Below, piece by piece: positions 51,600 through 63,099 of a DNA stretch of 64,000 nucleotides. Where the stretch lies: assembly GCA_038087015.1 (NCBI GenBank), contig JASBNA010000001.1, forward strand, positions 806,001 through 870,000, given 5' to 3'. The notes under the pieces were generated by a model. That model was not told the origin of the DNA and made no database searches. It saw only the letters and a list, made by a program, of their open reading frames with translations. The position numbers and the translations under genes are program-made. This stretch comes from Cerrena zonata. Taxonomy: Eukaryota; Basidiomycota; Agaricomycetes; Polyporales; Cerrenaceae. How positions within the stretch are numbered: the first letter of the stretch is position 1; every line of letters begins with the position of its first letter.

Positions 51600-54389
51600 A
51601 TGGAGGGATGGCACCCTCTCAAAGCTCTCTTGCAAATACAACTGGCTTCAGATGCTCAAGCTGTTCTTCACTTGCCGTATATCTTGGCAACCCTACGAGC
51701 TGATGATCTTCTACCTTCCGAACACACCCAGAAATGGACAACGCGTTTGAACTCTCTCATCCTCTCGAAGGACGGTAGTGCACGATGGTCTGGCCTCTCG
51801 ATAGCATTGAAGTCAGCTACTTTGTCGCAAAATATGATGCTAGAGTGTGCTCAGACTTGGGTCGGGGCTGCACTTCCCTTGCTTTCTGTGAGCAGGATTC
51901 ATTGATTTTATTTTGCTAGTGATTAAATTCTCTCGTTACCCCTTCTTCCAGAAAAATGAACCTTTTCCTACTCTAAAAGCCGCGATACGTCTTCTCAGAC
52001 GTATCTTTACCGGTGCAACTGAGGTTCCTGAATTTCAGAGACAAGTTTCGACACCAAATATTCCAAAGTTCAGCCAAGCTCTCATTACTCTAGGTGAAAA
52101 GACACAGAGCGATGAACTCAGGGTATGTTCCCTTTTTAGTCTGAAATAATATCAACTCAGGGAAATAGATTCTATGCTTAGATACTTTGTCTCAACTGAT
52201 CCCCCTCTATCCCACTCTTCACCGAGCATTGCAGAATGCGCTCACAAAACTTACCCTCAAATTCCTCAATGGTTCGGCACCTAAACCCATGTCGTCTGAA
52301 ATTCTTTCCTCTGCGTCCAAGTTATATTCGTTACTGCACTACACCGGTGGGAAGGTCGGTGCTGCTGCTCAGTGGAAGAAGAGTATGGATGACACCATTG
52401 CTTTCGCTTGGGGTTCTTTGGTGAACACCAGGACTACTTTCCCTGCGTCAGGTATATTCCAATCTCATATGTTCTAGAAGTAGTGCAAGTATTCAACCCC
52501 TTTTTTAGGTACCTCTGAAGTCGGTGCACTGCATAACGGTCCCCAGGATGATCCTGTCTTGAATATCCCTCTTCATTTGGACCGACTGCGAGCGGCTGTC
52601 AAGGTGCTCTGCGACTTACTGCAGTAAGTACATCCGTTGATACTGAAATGAACAACCTCATAATGGGACATAAAGAGCATCGAATCCTCGTCCAGTAGTA
52701 TTGCCTATTGGCTCTCTAGTGCGGTTATGCGTTGCATTGATACGATGCACGGCAGATGAAAAGGTTTGAGATTAAATACTCTTACCAGCATATTACTGAC
52801 AATATAATTTCATAGATTGCAGGACATGTTGACCCTCTCGTTCATTCACTCGAGGTTTCTATTATTCCTAGAATCCATGCCTTGGGCTGCGACTTGGTCA
52901 ACACACTTTCAATATGGTCGGTGTAATTTTGAATACATTCCCGCATCAACACTAATTATATCATTAGTTCCAAACAACATCTTACTCCTCACATGTCGCA
53001 ACTGTTGTTCTACGTCGTACTTCAGCTTGAGAAAAAATATCCGCCGTGGGTTGATTTGTATCTCTCTCATGATATCTCTCCTGACCGTATTTCAAGTGAT
53101 CAACACCTTCCGTTCATCCAGGCAAGCATCGCGCTGGTTCAAAATTGTGCCCCACCCCACGATCCTCTGATCCACTCTCGTCTCACACGCGCTCTATTAC
53201 CATCTATTACAAATCTCCTGGCCCCACAGGCCGAGGTGTCTCGTGAGTCTGAACACAATACAAATAATGGCACTAGATCGAAGAAGGGCAAGAAACGGGC
53301 GCGAGGATATGAAGGTGACGAAGTGTTCAACGTCAACCGCCTCGTCATCTGCCCCACTAATGAAGACGGGGAGGTTGTGCTCGCCACACTGGAACGTAAG
53401 TGTCGGAGCACAAATTATTATATTGCGATGCTGAGAATTGGTGCAGTTCTGAAAGTAATCTTACGCAATGGGGTTGTGGCTCCTGCCGTTCAATCCATCG
53501 CCACTAGGGTCGTGCTTGCCATTCACATGGCGTTGCCACAGATGCCTCCTGCTCATCTCTCACCGGATGCCACCCTTCACGGGACAGTAACGGAGAGCGT
53601 TTCGAGAATTTGTTCAGAGTTGGTTTCAGGCACCGCAAGCACGATGAGCAAGAGCTTAGGTTTGGTCATTGGCACTTCTATGCAAAACTCAACCTTGAGC
53701 GTAAGTCTACTCGTTTCGATCTGCATTAATGATTCTTTTTCCTAATAACCTACGATATTGCCTAGAACGTCACACGAGAGCTAGAGTTGCTAGTTCACCC
53801 ACGCGCACCTCCACTTGTTCGATCTCTCCCCCACGTTGAAATGTTATCTCTCTACCGAGTAGAAGAAAGCCAGGAGGAACAAGAAACGCGCCTGGCTGTA
53901 CAAATCGGTATACCAGGGGAATTAATGACAGCGGCGCCTGAAGATATTACTATGCAATCAATCTCAACCTCGAATTCGTCGCGGACCCACAATGTGTTTC
54001 CGACCCACATGCCTTCAAACTCCGTACCAGCCGCACTAATACAGAACCCCGCGCCAATGACGATCAGTGTTGCACCTACGCAAGTGCCTCAGATCGTTGA
54101 ACCCGTAGTTGATCGACCTGCGCCTATAAACGTACCAGTGGTACCTTCGACAAATACGACGACAGCCACACTTGTAAAACCCGGTACGCCATCATTACCA
54201 CAAGTCAAAAGCATGGTGCCACCGCCATCGTCGGATCTTTTACCGAGGTCTACCAATACAAGCTCGATGAACTCTATCTCGACGCCACAGGTGGTAGCGG
54301 CTGGGTCCAGCACAATGGCTGTCGATGACGAGGATGAAGATGAGCCCATGCCCACGATCGACATGGATTCCGACTCCGAGGCAGAGTAG
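51600..54389 (+). CDS. RIX1: Rix1-type pre-rRNA processing factor (PELP1 homologue)
   Basis: Core of the Rix1-Ipi1-Ipi3 complex, which acts with Rea1/Mdn1 in 60S ribosomal subunit maturation in the nucleoplasm. The start MEGWHPLKALLQIQLASDAQ gives the RIX1 N-terminal domain: AVLHLPYILATLRADDL, KWTTRLNSLILSKDGSARWS and ECAQTWVGAALPLLS. After an intron comes KNEPFPTLKAAIRLLRRIFT, then EFQRQVSTPNIPKFSQALI. A helical-repeat body follows; the last exons carry a Pro/Thr-rich tail and a strongly acidic C-terminus (DDEDEDEPMPTIDMDSDSEA), as in PELP1. The stop is TAG at 54387-54389. About ten exons. It converges with the RRN11-like gene, 88 bases away. Confidence 0.8.
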
Positions 54390-54477
54390 GTGCAAATGGA
54401 TCGGGAGAATTCTGTAGCTGTTGTAGTGTATCTCGGTTGTATCCGCAACTTTATCGATCGATTATAAGCAGTTCTCT

Positions 54478-55436
54478 TCATCGGCGCATACGTTTATTTC
54501 TCTGCTCGGCATCGTCAATATTGATTTCCTCGTCCGAATCTGGTGAGTTCCGAGGACTACTATTTTGCTGTTGTGACATAGACGGGATCTAAGTAAATGG
54601 AGATATCATATGAGGCTCAAATCACTGTAATGTTAGAATCCGACTTACTTTCTCAATCCAGCTAGATGCAAACTCGTTCTCGGGATCCAGAATTCTGGCG
54701 CGCTCGAAAAACACTTGTGCGTCTCGGAGCATGCCTGGATTGAATTCGCCGTGATCTGCGGGACACATTGTATACAGGATCGGGAGATTAAGTGTCGATG
54801 CCACACGTACCGGCGGTACCATGTTCGGTATCTTGTTGTCCTTGCGAGAGGTACAGACATAGCAACCCAGCAAACAAATGAAGCACGGGATTTGTGTCGT
54901 AGGGCGGTGAGGGAATATACCTATTTTCAAAGTTAGTTAGATGTTTGCCAATATAGTTAGTAAGGATTTCATCTGACAGCTCAAGCTCGTCTAAAGCTCT
55001 CCTGTGTTTTCCTGCCTTGATGAAACGAAGAATCAATTCTTGTAAGATAGACTCTTTCTGAAGGGTCGTAGATCAGGCAAAAGCACACGCGCATTTGATG
55101 AGCACGTACGTCTTGAGATTGCTGTAACATCATGGTGGAGAGATAGTCTACTCGTTTTGCTGTCTCCCTTTCTTGCTCGAAATCATAATCAGAGACATCC
55201 AATAGTAGTACGCCTGTCTTCCAGAGTGCTTTCCAGTGCACTTCCTTACAACGTACTAGTATGGCCCACGCTTTTCGTGCCCGCGCAAAATCCTGCCGTA
55301 GGAGGCATAGCTGTAATACGTCGTAAAGCCTTCGTATATGAAGCTTTCTTGCAGTGTTGAGGGCCTTTGAGCCAGGTAAATCGAAAAGGATGATGTCTTC
55401 TGAGCAAGACATGTAGACTCGTAAGCGCTCATGCAA
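54478..55436 (-). CDS. Putative RNA polymerase I core-factor subunit Rrn11-like
   Basis: Candidate Rrn11/TAF1A orthologue, which would help recruit RNA polymerase I to rDNA promoters. The start MHERLRVYMSCSEDIILFDL is followed by HIRRLYDVLQLCLLRQDFAR, then ARKAWAILVRCKEVHWKALW, a helical-repeat pattern that matches what I know of the Rrn11 domain. After an intron ESILQELILRFIKAGKHRRA and LFAGLLCLYLSQGQQD continue the helical repeats. The end is ARILDPENEFASSWIEK, then IPSMSQQQNSSPRNSPDSDE and RNKRMRR at TGA 54478-54480. Assignment rests on motif resemblance only; it could be another TPR-like protein. Its start is 84 bases from the divergent gene at 55521. Confidence 0.55.
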
Positions 55437-55520
55437 TGATCAATGATCGAAGCAATACTATGAGGCTTGGCACACTCCTTTCACTGCATACATCGTTGAC
55501 CCCTCCATACCCATCTCTCA

Positions 55521-56734
55521 ATGGATGACGATATTTCATTCGGTGCTTCAGTATGGGGAAGCACTGACACGCCAACGCCAACGCTGCCTACAGTTTTGAA
55601 ACCCCCACCACTGTCGCCTGCCCCCATACTCAGCCCACAAGATAGTTTTGACGACTTCGATGAATTTGGAACACCAGCGGAGACAGTCGCTGCATCTGAA
55701 GTGGGGGATGATGATGACTTTGGAGACTTTGGAGAGTTCGGAGATACTGTCGAGGCAGGCCCTAGCTCAGCAGCGCCTACATTTAACGACAACACTTTCT
55801 ATGCGGAACCGGAACCTCTACAATCGCAAGATTGGCATCCACTGCGAGTTACATCAGAGACGACTCTAGAAGAAATACAACAGCAAACAGAGGAACTATT
55901 GGGCCCACTATGGCCACATGTAGACCCTTCTTTATTTCATGATCGGCCACTACGACAAGTAGGCGGTTTGAGTCAGATACTCATCAACCCTGAGAGGTAT
56001 TTGGTTTTTGCTTATACCGATTTCTTTATGTATATTAAGTTACAGACTATTACAGTCGGAGAATGTACGAATATCTTTGTCCATCCCAACCACCTGAAAT
56101 ACCACCAGTCAATTGGACGCGATCACGCATACGACGACAACAGCTAATTGCTCTTGGTGTCCCCGTAAACTTAGACGAAGTACTTCCCCCTTCCGGAGGG
56201 AAACTTCCAACGCTTCAAATAACTACCCGCCCTACTTCCGCTCCACCAGGACCAAGCCCAGTCTCTAACACGAAGCACCATGTAACGTCTACAGCGAATA
56301 ATTCAAGGGCCGGGACACCACGTTCCGGTACCCCTCAACCTGGAAACAATAACAACAACTCTCTCGCTGCTGCTCAGATGCGGCTTGGCCCTCGTCCAGA
56401 ACTGGATATGGATAAAATCGAGAGGTTGCTCGACCTTAGTACGGGTATGTTCATATTACGTCTCAAGACTAAGTAGGGCTTATATAACGCCTCTTGAATA
56501 GACGACCTATCTCTTTTGCCACTGAAGACGGTGGAAAATCATTTACATGCGCTGAAGGAGCAGACAGCCCAAACATCAGTGCTACTTACATATCTATTAC
56601 AAACGAGAGATGCTCTGCAGCAAGACTCGGAGACATATAATAAGCTGATCGGAGAGATGGTAGGGGAGGCACAGAAGATGAAGTCTGGCAAGAGATTAGG
56701 TGCCAGTAGTAGACGTGGAAGTGCAATGTCATGA
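55521..56734 (+). CDS. Putative clathrin-adaptor accessory protein, Laa2-like (DUF5102 type)
   Basis: The start MDDDISFGASVWGSTDTPTP begins an acidic, disordered N-terminus with repeated aromatic-acid motifs (DDDDFGDFGEFGD), which in other proteins bind clathrin adaptor ears. A folded part follows: TLEEIQQQTEELLGPLWPHV, then YEYLCPSQPPEIPPVNWTRS and RIRRQQLIALGVPVNLDE, a pattern I associate with fungal Laa2/DUF5102 proteins. A Pro/Asn-rich linker precedes DMDKIERLLDLST, joined across an intron to a coiled coil (LKTVENHLHALKEQTAQTSV), and the end is RRGSAMS at TGA 56732-56734. Three exons, clean joins. Laa2 links to AP-1 traffic in yeast; function here is inferred. Confidence 0.6.
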
Positions 56735-57146
56735 TTATACCCTGCTTTGCTGTGTGAGAGTATTGCTGCTCGATCTTACCACGATGCATTCGACCACACA
56801 ATCTAGTTGATTCATATCCTATTCTATGTGTGCTCGTGGTTGTGGTCTGGATCGATCTATCTGCGAAGATTCTTCGCAGTGGAAGACGTTCGACTCGGAG
56901 AATGCGCAGGTTCGAATTTCGTTTTCGAACTACCTTAGTTGCCTAATCAAGATGCACCCTTACCGAAGAAATGTGTAATGATTAGGCGCCAAAGATCTTT
57001 CTATTCAAAATTTGGTTTCGCGCCGGCGGTTGTGTTCACACTTCGCTTGGTTTCTGGTTCCGGCTCTTTTCTGTCTATCGTTTCTGGCCATATTGTCTCT
57101 GCAGGATTCCTAATACATCTGGGCAGCCGGACACAGGTGTATCAGA
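56735..57146. other. Intergenic region before RPA190
   Basis: 412 bases between two genes on the plus strand. It contains the 3' UTR of the Laa2-like gene and the RPA190 promoter. A short inverted repeat (ATCTGCGAAGATTCTTCGCAG) lies near 56,858-56,879. No gene is supported. Confidence 0.45.
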
Positions 57147-60100
57147 ATGAATATCTCAAGCTCTGTGCCTGCAACAGTTCAAAGCATCTCGTTCTCCTTT
57201 CTCACTACTGAAGATGTCCGGCGTATTTCTGTAAAACAAATCACGAATCCTGTACTATTGGATGATCTAAATCGGCCAAATCCTGGTGGATTGTATGACC
57301 CTGCTTTAGGGCCTAGTGAGAAACAGGATATGTACGTTTCACCTATCGTTACGGACTACAGTATTCTAATATTCAAGCAGTTGCTCGACATGTCAGTTAA
57401 CATATTTCACTTGCCCTGGACACTTCGGACACATTGAACTACCGGCCCCTGTATTCCATCCTCTTTTCATGACCAAAATGTACGACGTACTACGAGGGAC
57501 ATGTCTGTTCTGCCACAGATTCAAAATTAGCCGAGTAACAGTGGGTAATACTACTTCATTCACTGGGATTATCTGACGACAATCATATAGCTATGCAAAT
57601 TCGTCGCTAAACTCCGACTTCTCGAACATGGTCTTTTGATTCCCGCCAGTATGATGGATGATGTTCATGTATCAGGAACGAAAGGAGGTGGTGAAGAGGA
57701 TGACGAGGATGACGAACCCCTGGAGACCTATGAACAGTTCGAAACGCGGGTCAATGCGTTTGTTGCGCTCACCCTCAAAAAACATGCATCTAGCAAGCGG
57801 GATGACTACAAAGACGGTCTTGTATTCCAGGAACGCAAGAATCTCATTGCCCAATTTATCAAGTCCACGCACGCAAAGAAATGTCAAAATCCATCTTGTG
57901 GAGCGTAAGTTGCCCGTCTGTGGCGTAGCAATCCTTACTAAGTACTATTCTTCACAGGTATGCATATACATTCCGCAAGGAAGGCTTTACAAAGATTGTG
58001 GTGTATGATCTATCACCGAAACAGCGAGAGGCTCATTCTATGCTGTCTCTGAAACGACCGGATGTCATGTTGGACCATCAATTTTCGAGGGCTGCGACCC
58101 GGGATTCAAGTCGGAGAAAAGTTCCAGATATCGTGGATGAATCCGATGACTCTATGTCGGAAGACGAACCTGCTGGGGATGATGTCTTCTCCGATCAGGA
58201 GGACGAGCCTACACCACCGCCCCAAGTACACCATATTGCCAAGACCGTAAGCGGCAAAACGAAGGGTATCCGGGGAAGAAATGAGCGTGTTATGGCTCCG
58301 GATGAATGTCGTGCACATTTACGAAGGTTGTTTGCTAACGAAGCTGTCATCTGTTCTCTGCTGTTTGGTCGACATGGCCCTTACGCTCCCCTCACTACCC
58401 CCCACAATTTCTCACTGGCTTCAGCCGACATGTTCTTCCTTGACATTCTCCCCATTACTCCCACACGATTCCGACCACCAGCCAAGATGGGCGAAATGCT
58501 TTTCGAACATCCTCAAAATGAACTCCTCTCTCGAATCCTGAATACCTCGTATCGTCTTCGTGATCTTAACGAGACGCTACGAAATGCGACGTCTAAGGGA
58601 TCTGACCTGTCAGATGCGGACAGGAGAAAGATTCTCCAATCTCTACTGGATTCTCTTGTTCAACTACAAGTTGATGTCAACAGCTTCATTGATAGCAGCA
58701 AGAACCCCCAACCCGTACGACAAGGCAAGCTTCCTCCCGCTGGTGTTAAGCAGCTTCTAGAGAAGAAGGAGGGCCTTTTCCGGATGCACATGATGGGTAA
58801 ACGAGTCAACTATGCTGCTCGATCCGTCATTTCTCCAGACGTTAATATCGAACCCAACGAAATTGGTATACCACCTGTCTTTGCTAGGAAACTAACATTC
58901 CCCGAGCCGGTTACTCCTGCAAATTTCCACGAGATGCGTGCGCTAGTTATAGCCGGTCCACACAACTACCCAGGGGCAACGATGGTTGAGTACGAAGACG
59001 GCCACCTCCAGTTTTTAGTAGGCATCGAAATATATCCCTCACCTCTTCATTTATTGATTTAACTGTTTCACGAAGGAAAAGATGACAGTGGAGCAACGCA
59101 CAGCTATCGCGAATCAGTTGCTCACTCCCCAAGAAGGTGACCGGGGATCCTCCAAACACGGCCTGCACACTCGGACATCCGCGATCAACAAAAAAGTATA
59201 TAGACATTTACGGGACGGTGATCTCTTAATTCTTAATCGACAACCTACACTACACAAACCTAGTATGATGGTTCACAAGGCGAAGGTCCTGCAAGGCGAG
59301 AAGACAATCCGCATGCACTACGCGAACTGGTGAGTACACAATATTGACAACTGTTTTGGTGCTCATTTCTTTTCTGGCGCAGTAATTCTTACAATGGTAT
59401 GAGTGCTCCACATCTTACTTGTCAACGGAAAAACTGATCATTTCCGGGGTATGAAGCGGACTTTGACGGTGACGGTATGTCGTTTCACTTTTCCCTGACT
59501 AGTATCTAAGTTGAGCGCTGAGTGCTTGTAGAGATGAATATTCATTTCCCTCGTGAGTTTTTCTTTGCACTTTCGGTACATTTACGTGTGCTTAAGGTTC
59601 TGCAGAAAACCAAGTCGCACGTGCGGAGGCAATGATGATCGCTAACACTGACAATCAATACCTTGTGCCGACCTCTGGGAAGCCCTTGCGAGGATTAATT
59701 CAGGACCATGTCGTGGCTGGCGTGTGGATGACCGCACAGGATACCTTCTTCACACGCGAAGAGTACAACCAACTGCTTTACGGTGCCCTGAGACCTGAGG
59801 ACGAAACAGGTCACTATAGCGGGCGTCTCGTGACTCTCCCTCCCACAATTTGGAAGCCTAAACCGTTATGGACAGGCAAACAAATTGTACGTTGTTTTTC
59901 AATGGGGACTTGCAAAATATTCACGTAATGAACATTTGACGTCAGATATCCACTGTTCTTAGAAATATTACGCCCAGCAATGCCGACGGTCTCAACCTTG
60001 ACGCAAAGGCGAAAGTACCTGGCTCCCTGTGGGGTAAGGATTCTCAAGAAGACAAGGTTATCTTTATGGATGGCGAGCTACTGTCTGGTGTCTTAGACAA

Positions 60101-63099
60101 GTCAGCGTTTGGTGCTTCAGAGTATGGTCTTGTTCATTCAGTTTATGAACTCTATGGCGCCGATGTGGCAGGAAGGCTTCTAGGCATCCTCAGTCGGTTG
60201 TTCACCAAGTTCCTGCAACACCGTGCGTTCACCTGCCGCATGGACGATCTCGCGCTCACGCCGGAAGGCAACGCCAAACGCAGGACTCTTTTGCAAGAAG
60301 GTGCGACTCTTGGTACTGAGGGTGCCATCGACAACTTCCCTTCGCTTGCCACGACTCCTTCCGAGGAGCGGTTAGCTGTGCTGAGGGACCTCCTTGAGGA
60401 CGTGCTGCGAGACGATAACAAGATGGCTGGTTTGGATATGTCCGTGAGGGGGAAACTTGCCAAGCTTACGAAGTCAATCGCGGATGCCTGTATGCCGCAT
60501 GGTTTGCTCCGTCAATTCCCCCACAACCACATGCAGACCATGACCTTGTCTGGTGCGAAGGGTTCTGCAGTCAACGCACAACAAATTTCCTGTGCGCTCG
60601 GTCAACAGGAGCTTGAAGGTCGCCGTGTTCCCGTCATGATCAGTGGCAAGACTCTACCCTCATTCAAGCCGTTCGAAACGAAAGCCATTGCCGGTGGCTA
60701 CGTAGCAAGCCGATTCCTGACTGGTGTCAAGCCACAAGAATTCTTTTTCCACTGTATGGCTGGACGCGAGGGTCTGATCGATACCGCCGTTAAGACTTCA
60801 AGATCTGGCTATCTCCAACGTTGTCTGATCAAACATTTGGAAGGTTTAAGGGTGCATTACGACAACACCGTTCGTGGAAGCGATGCATCAATCTATCAAT
60901 TCCACTATGGTGGCGATGCTTTGGACGTTACTAGACAGAAGCATCTTTACCAGTTCGAGTTCATGGCACGTAACGAAATATCGTTCGTTAACCGGTACAG
61001 GCCGCGAGAACTTTTGGGTAACATGAATGACAAGGACGCCGTCAAATACATGGAAGGTATCCTCAAACAACTCAGGAAAACTTCCCGCACCGATCGCGAA
61101 CCAACAATTTCAGTGTACAACCCAAGCCGTTTCTTGGGAAGTACATCGGAAAAGTTTGCTCAGAAGGTAGAAGAATACGTCAAGCAGAATCCGCACAAGC
61201 TCCTCAAATCGAAAGATGAAGATGCACTACCTATCAAAAGACGAAAGGCACCTCTATCATCTAAACGATTCAGACTCCTTATGAACGTCAAATACATGCG
61301 CTCTCTAGTCGATCCTGGCGAAGCTGTTGGTCTCCTGGCCTCACAGGGGTAAGAATTTCCATATATCACGGGGAACTCTAATTGACGTTCTTCGCTTAGC
61401 GTCGGAGAACCCTCAACGCAAATGACACTTAACACATTCCATTTCGCCGGTCAGTTCCACATGGTTCTTTAGATATGTTTAGATTGGTTGAATTTGATTT
61501 ATGTAGGACATGGTGCTGCTAATGTCACGTTAGGTATTCCCCGTCTACGAGAGATCATCATGACGGCTTCTACAAAGCCCAAAACACCTTCAATGAAAAT
61601 GGACGTACGCGCTGGCACTGCTCCTTCGGACATCGACGCTTTCTGTAAGAAGGCTGGTCGTCTCACCATGTCACAAGTAGTGGATAAGGTAATCGTCAGG
61701 GAAAGGCTTGTTTCCAATGGCGGATCGCGATTAAAGGAGTACTTGGTCGATCTTGCTTTCTATCCAAAAGCAGATTATCAACATGAGTATGATGCCGAAC
61801 CCTCAGATATCTTGGCCGCCTTCGCGACGCGTTTCCCTCTGATATTCCGCAAGGAGATTCAAAATGAGCTCAAACGATTAGATCAAGATCTAAAGACGCA
61901 AATGAAAGATATTGGCAAGGGAAAGGCCGCGCCTTCGAAAACCGGAGATTCTGCAAAAGAGGGCGACGATGACGGCGATGCGGAACCAGATGCTCGCCCC
62001 CGCGAGAAAGACGATGATGAGGCGAGTGAGGTTGGTGATGGTGATGCCACAGTCACCAAGCGTCGTCAGCAGGCGAAAGAATTAGTCAGCTATGACGATG
62101 ATGAGGATGATGAGGATGACAGGAAAAGTCTAGGTGAACTCGACGAAGATGCGATCGAGGCAGCATACGCTTCTGTGGATGAAGATGACACAAGGAAGGT
62201 ATCTGAACCCAAACAGGCATCATCGTCGAAGGAATTCAAAGCGCAGCTCCACGCTACCGAACAACTCTTCATGCAGAACTTCCCTCATGCAAGCTCATTC
62301 ACGTTCAAAGACTCTGGATGTACGATTGGGTTCGAGGTATCGTATTCCGGAAAATACGTCCTTCAGAAAATTACTCACTTTCGTCTAGCTCCCGTCAGAT
62401 ATGCCGAAACTATTGCTCGTTGGTATCGTGGAAAGGACTTGTGTGAAGACTGTGATCCGTGAGATTCCAGGAATCACAGACTGCTTCAAGAATAAAGATG
62501 ATCAACGACGCGGGGAGGACCGTTACCAAGTACGCACGCACTCCACTACATCTCCATCTTTATCTGCTAATCACTGGATATAGCTTACGACTAATGGCTC
62601 CAATATCCCCGGCCTCTGGCATTTTGCGTGCAGCGACATTGAGAACTTAATCGATGAGCGTAGCATCTATTCCAATGACGTTGATGCTATTCGCCGTTCA
62701 TACGGCGTGGAAGCTGCCCGTGCCACTATCCTTCGCGAAATTCGGGACGTCTTTGATGTATATAAAATCGATGTCGATTTGCGCCATCTTGAGCTCATTG
62801 CGGATTACATGGTATGTCATTCATTTCAGGCACTTACCGACACGTACAACCCTGACGTTCAATCGTATCAGACCTTTGACGGAGGTTATCGCCCTTTCAA
62901 CCGTACGGGCATTTCCAGCAACCCTTCGCCTCTTCTCAAAGCGTCATTCGAAACTACGGCTTCATTCCTATCAGAAGCCACATTGCACGGAGATTTCGAT
63001 GACCTGAGATCCCCCTCAGGGAACATCGTGGCTGGTAGGCTGAACTTAACTGGCACAGGTGTGTTCGACGTAGTATTGCCGGCGGGTGCGACAGTCTAG
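57147..63099 (+). CDS. RPA190: RNA polymerase I largest subunit (Rpa190)
   Basis: Catalytic subunit that transcribes 35S pre-rRNA in the nucleolus. The start [20 protein letters not shown] runs into the clamp. A spliced zinc-binding segment reads [20 protein letters not shown]. The acidic insertion typical of Pol I follows, then [40 protein letters not shown], and the active-site loop NADFDGDEMNIHFPQ with three Asp that bind catalytic magnesium; this loop is split over three tiny exons (14, 18, 21 bases). Bridge-helix and trigger-loop regions lie in [20 protein letters not shown] and [20 protein letters not shown]. The Pol I-specific acidic jaw insertion (EDDEDDRK) is present, and the end is [15 protein letters not shown] at TAG 63097-63099. 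About 16 exons; all joins are in phase, including [18 protein letters not shown]. Confidence 0.95.

Noticed and set aside
62320..62460. Apparent frameshift in RPA190 after [10 protein letters not shown]
   Set aside because: Explained by a normal intron: GAG|GTATCG...GTCTAG|CTC joins GFE to [12 protein letters not shown] in frame.
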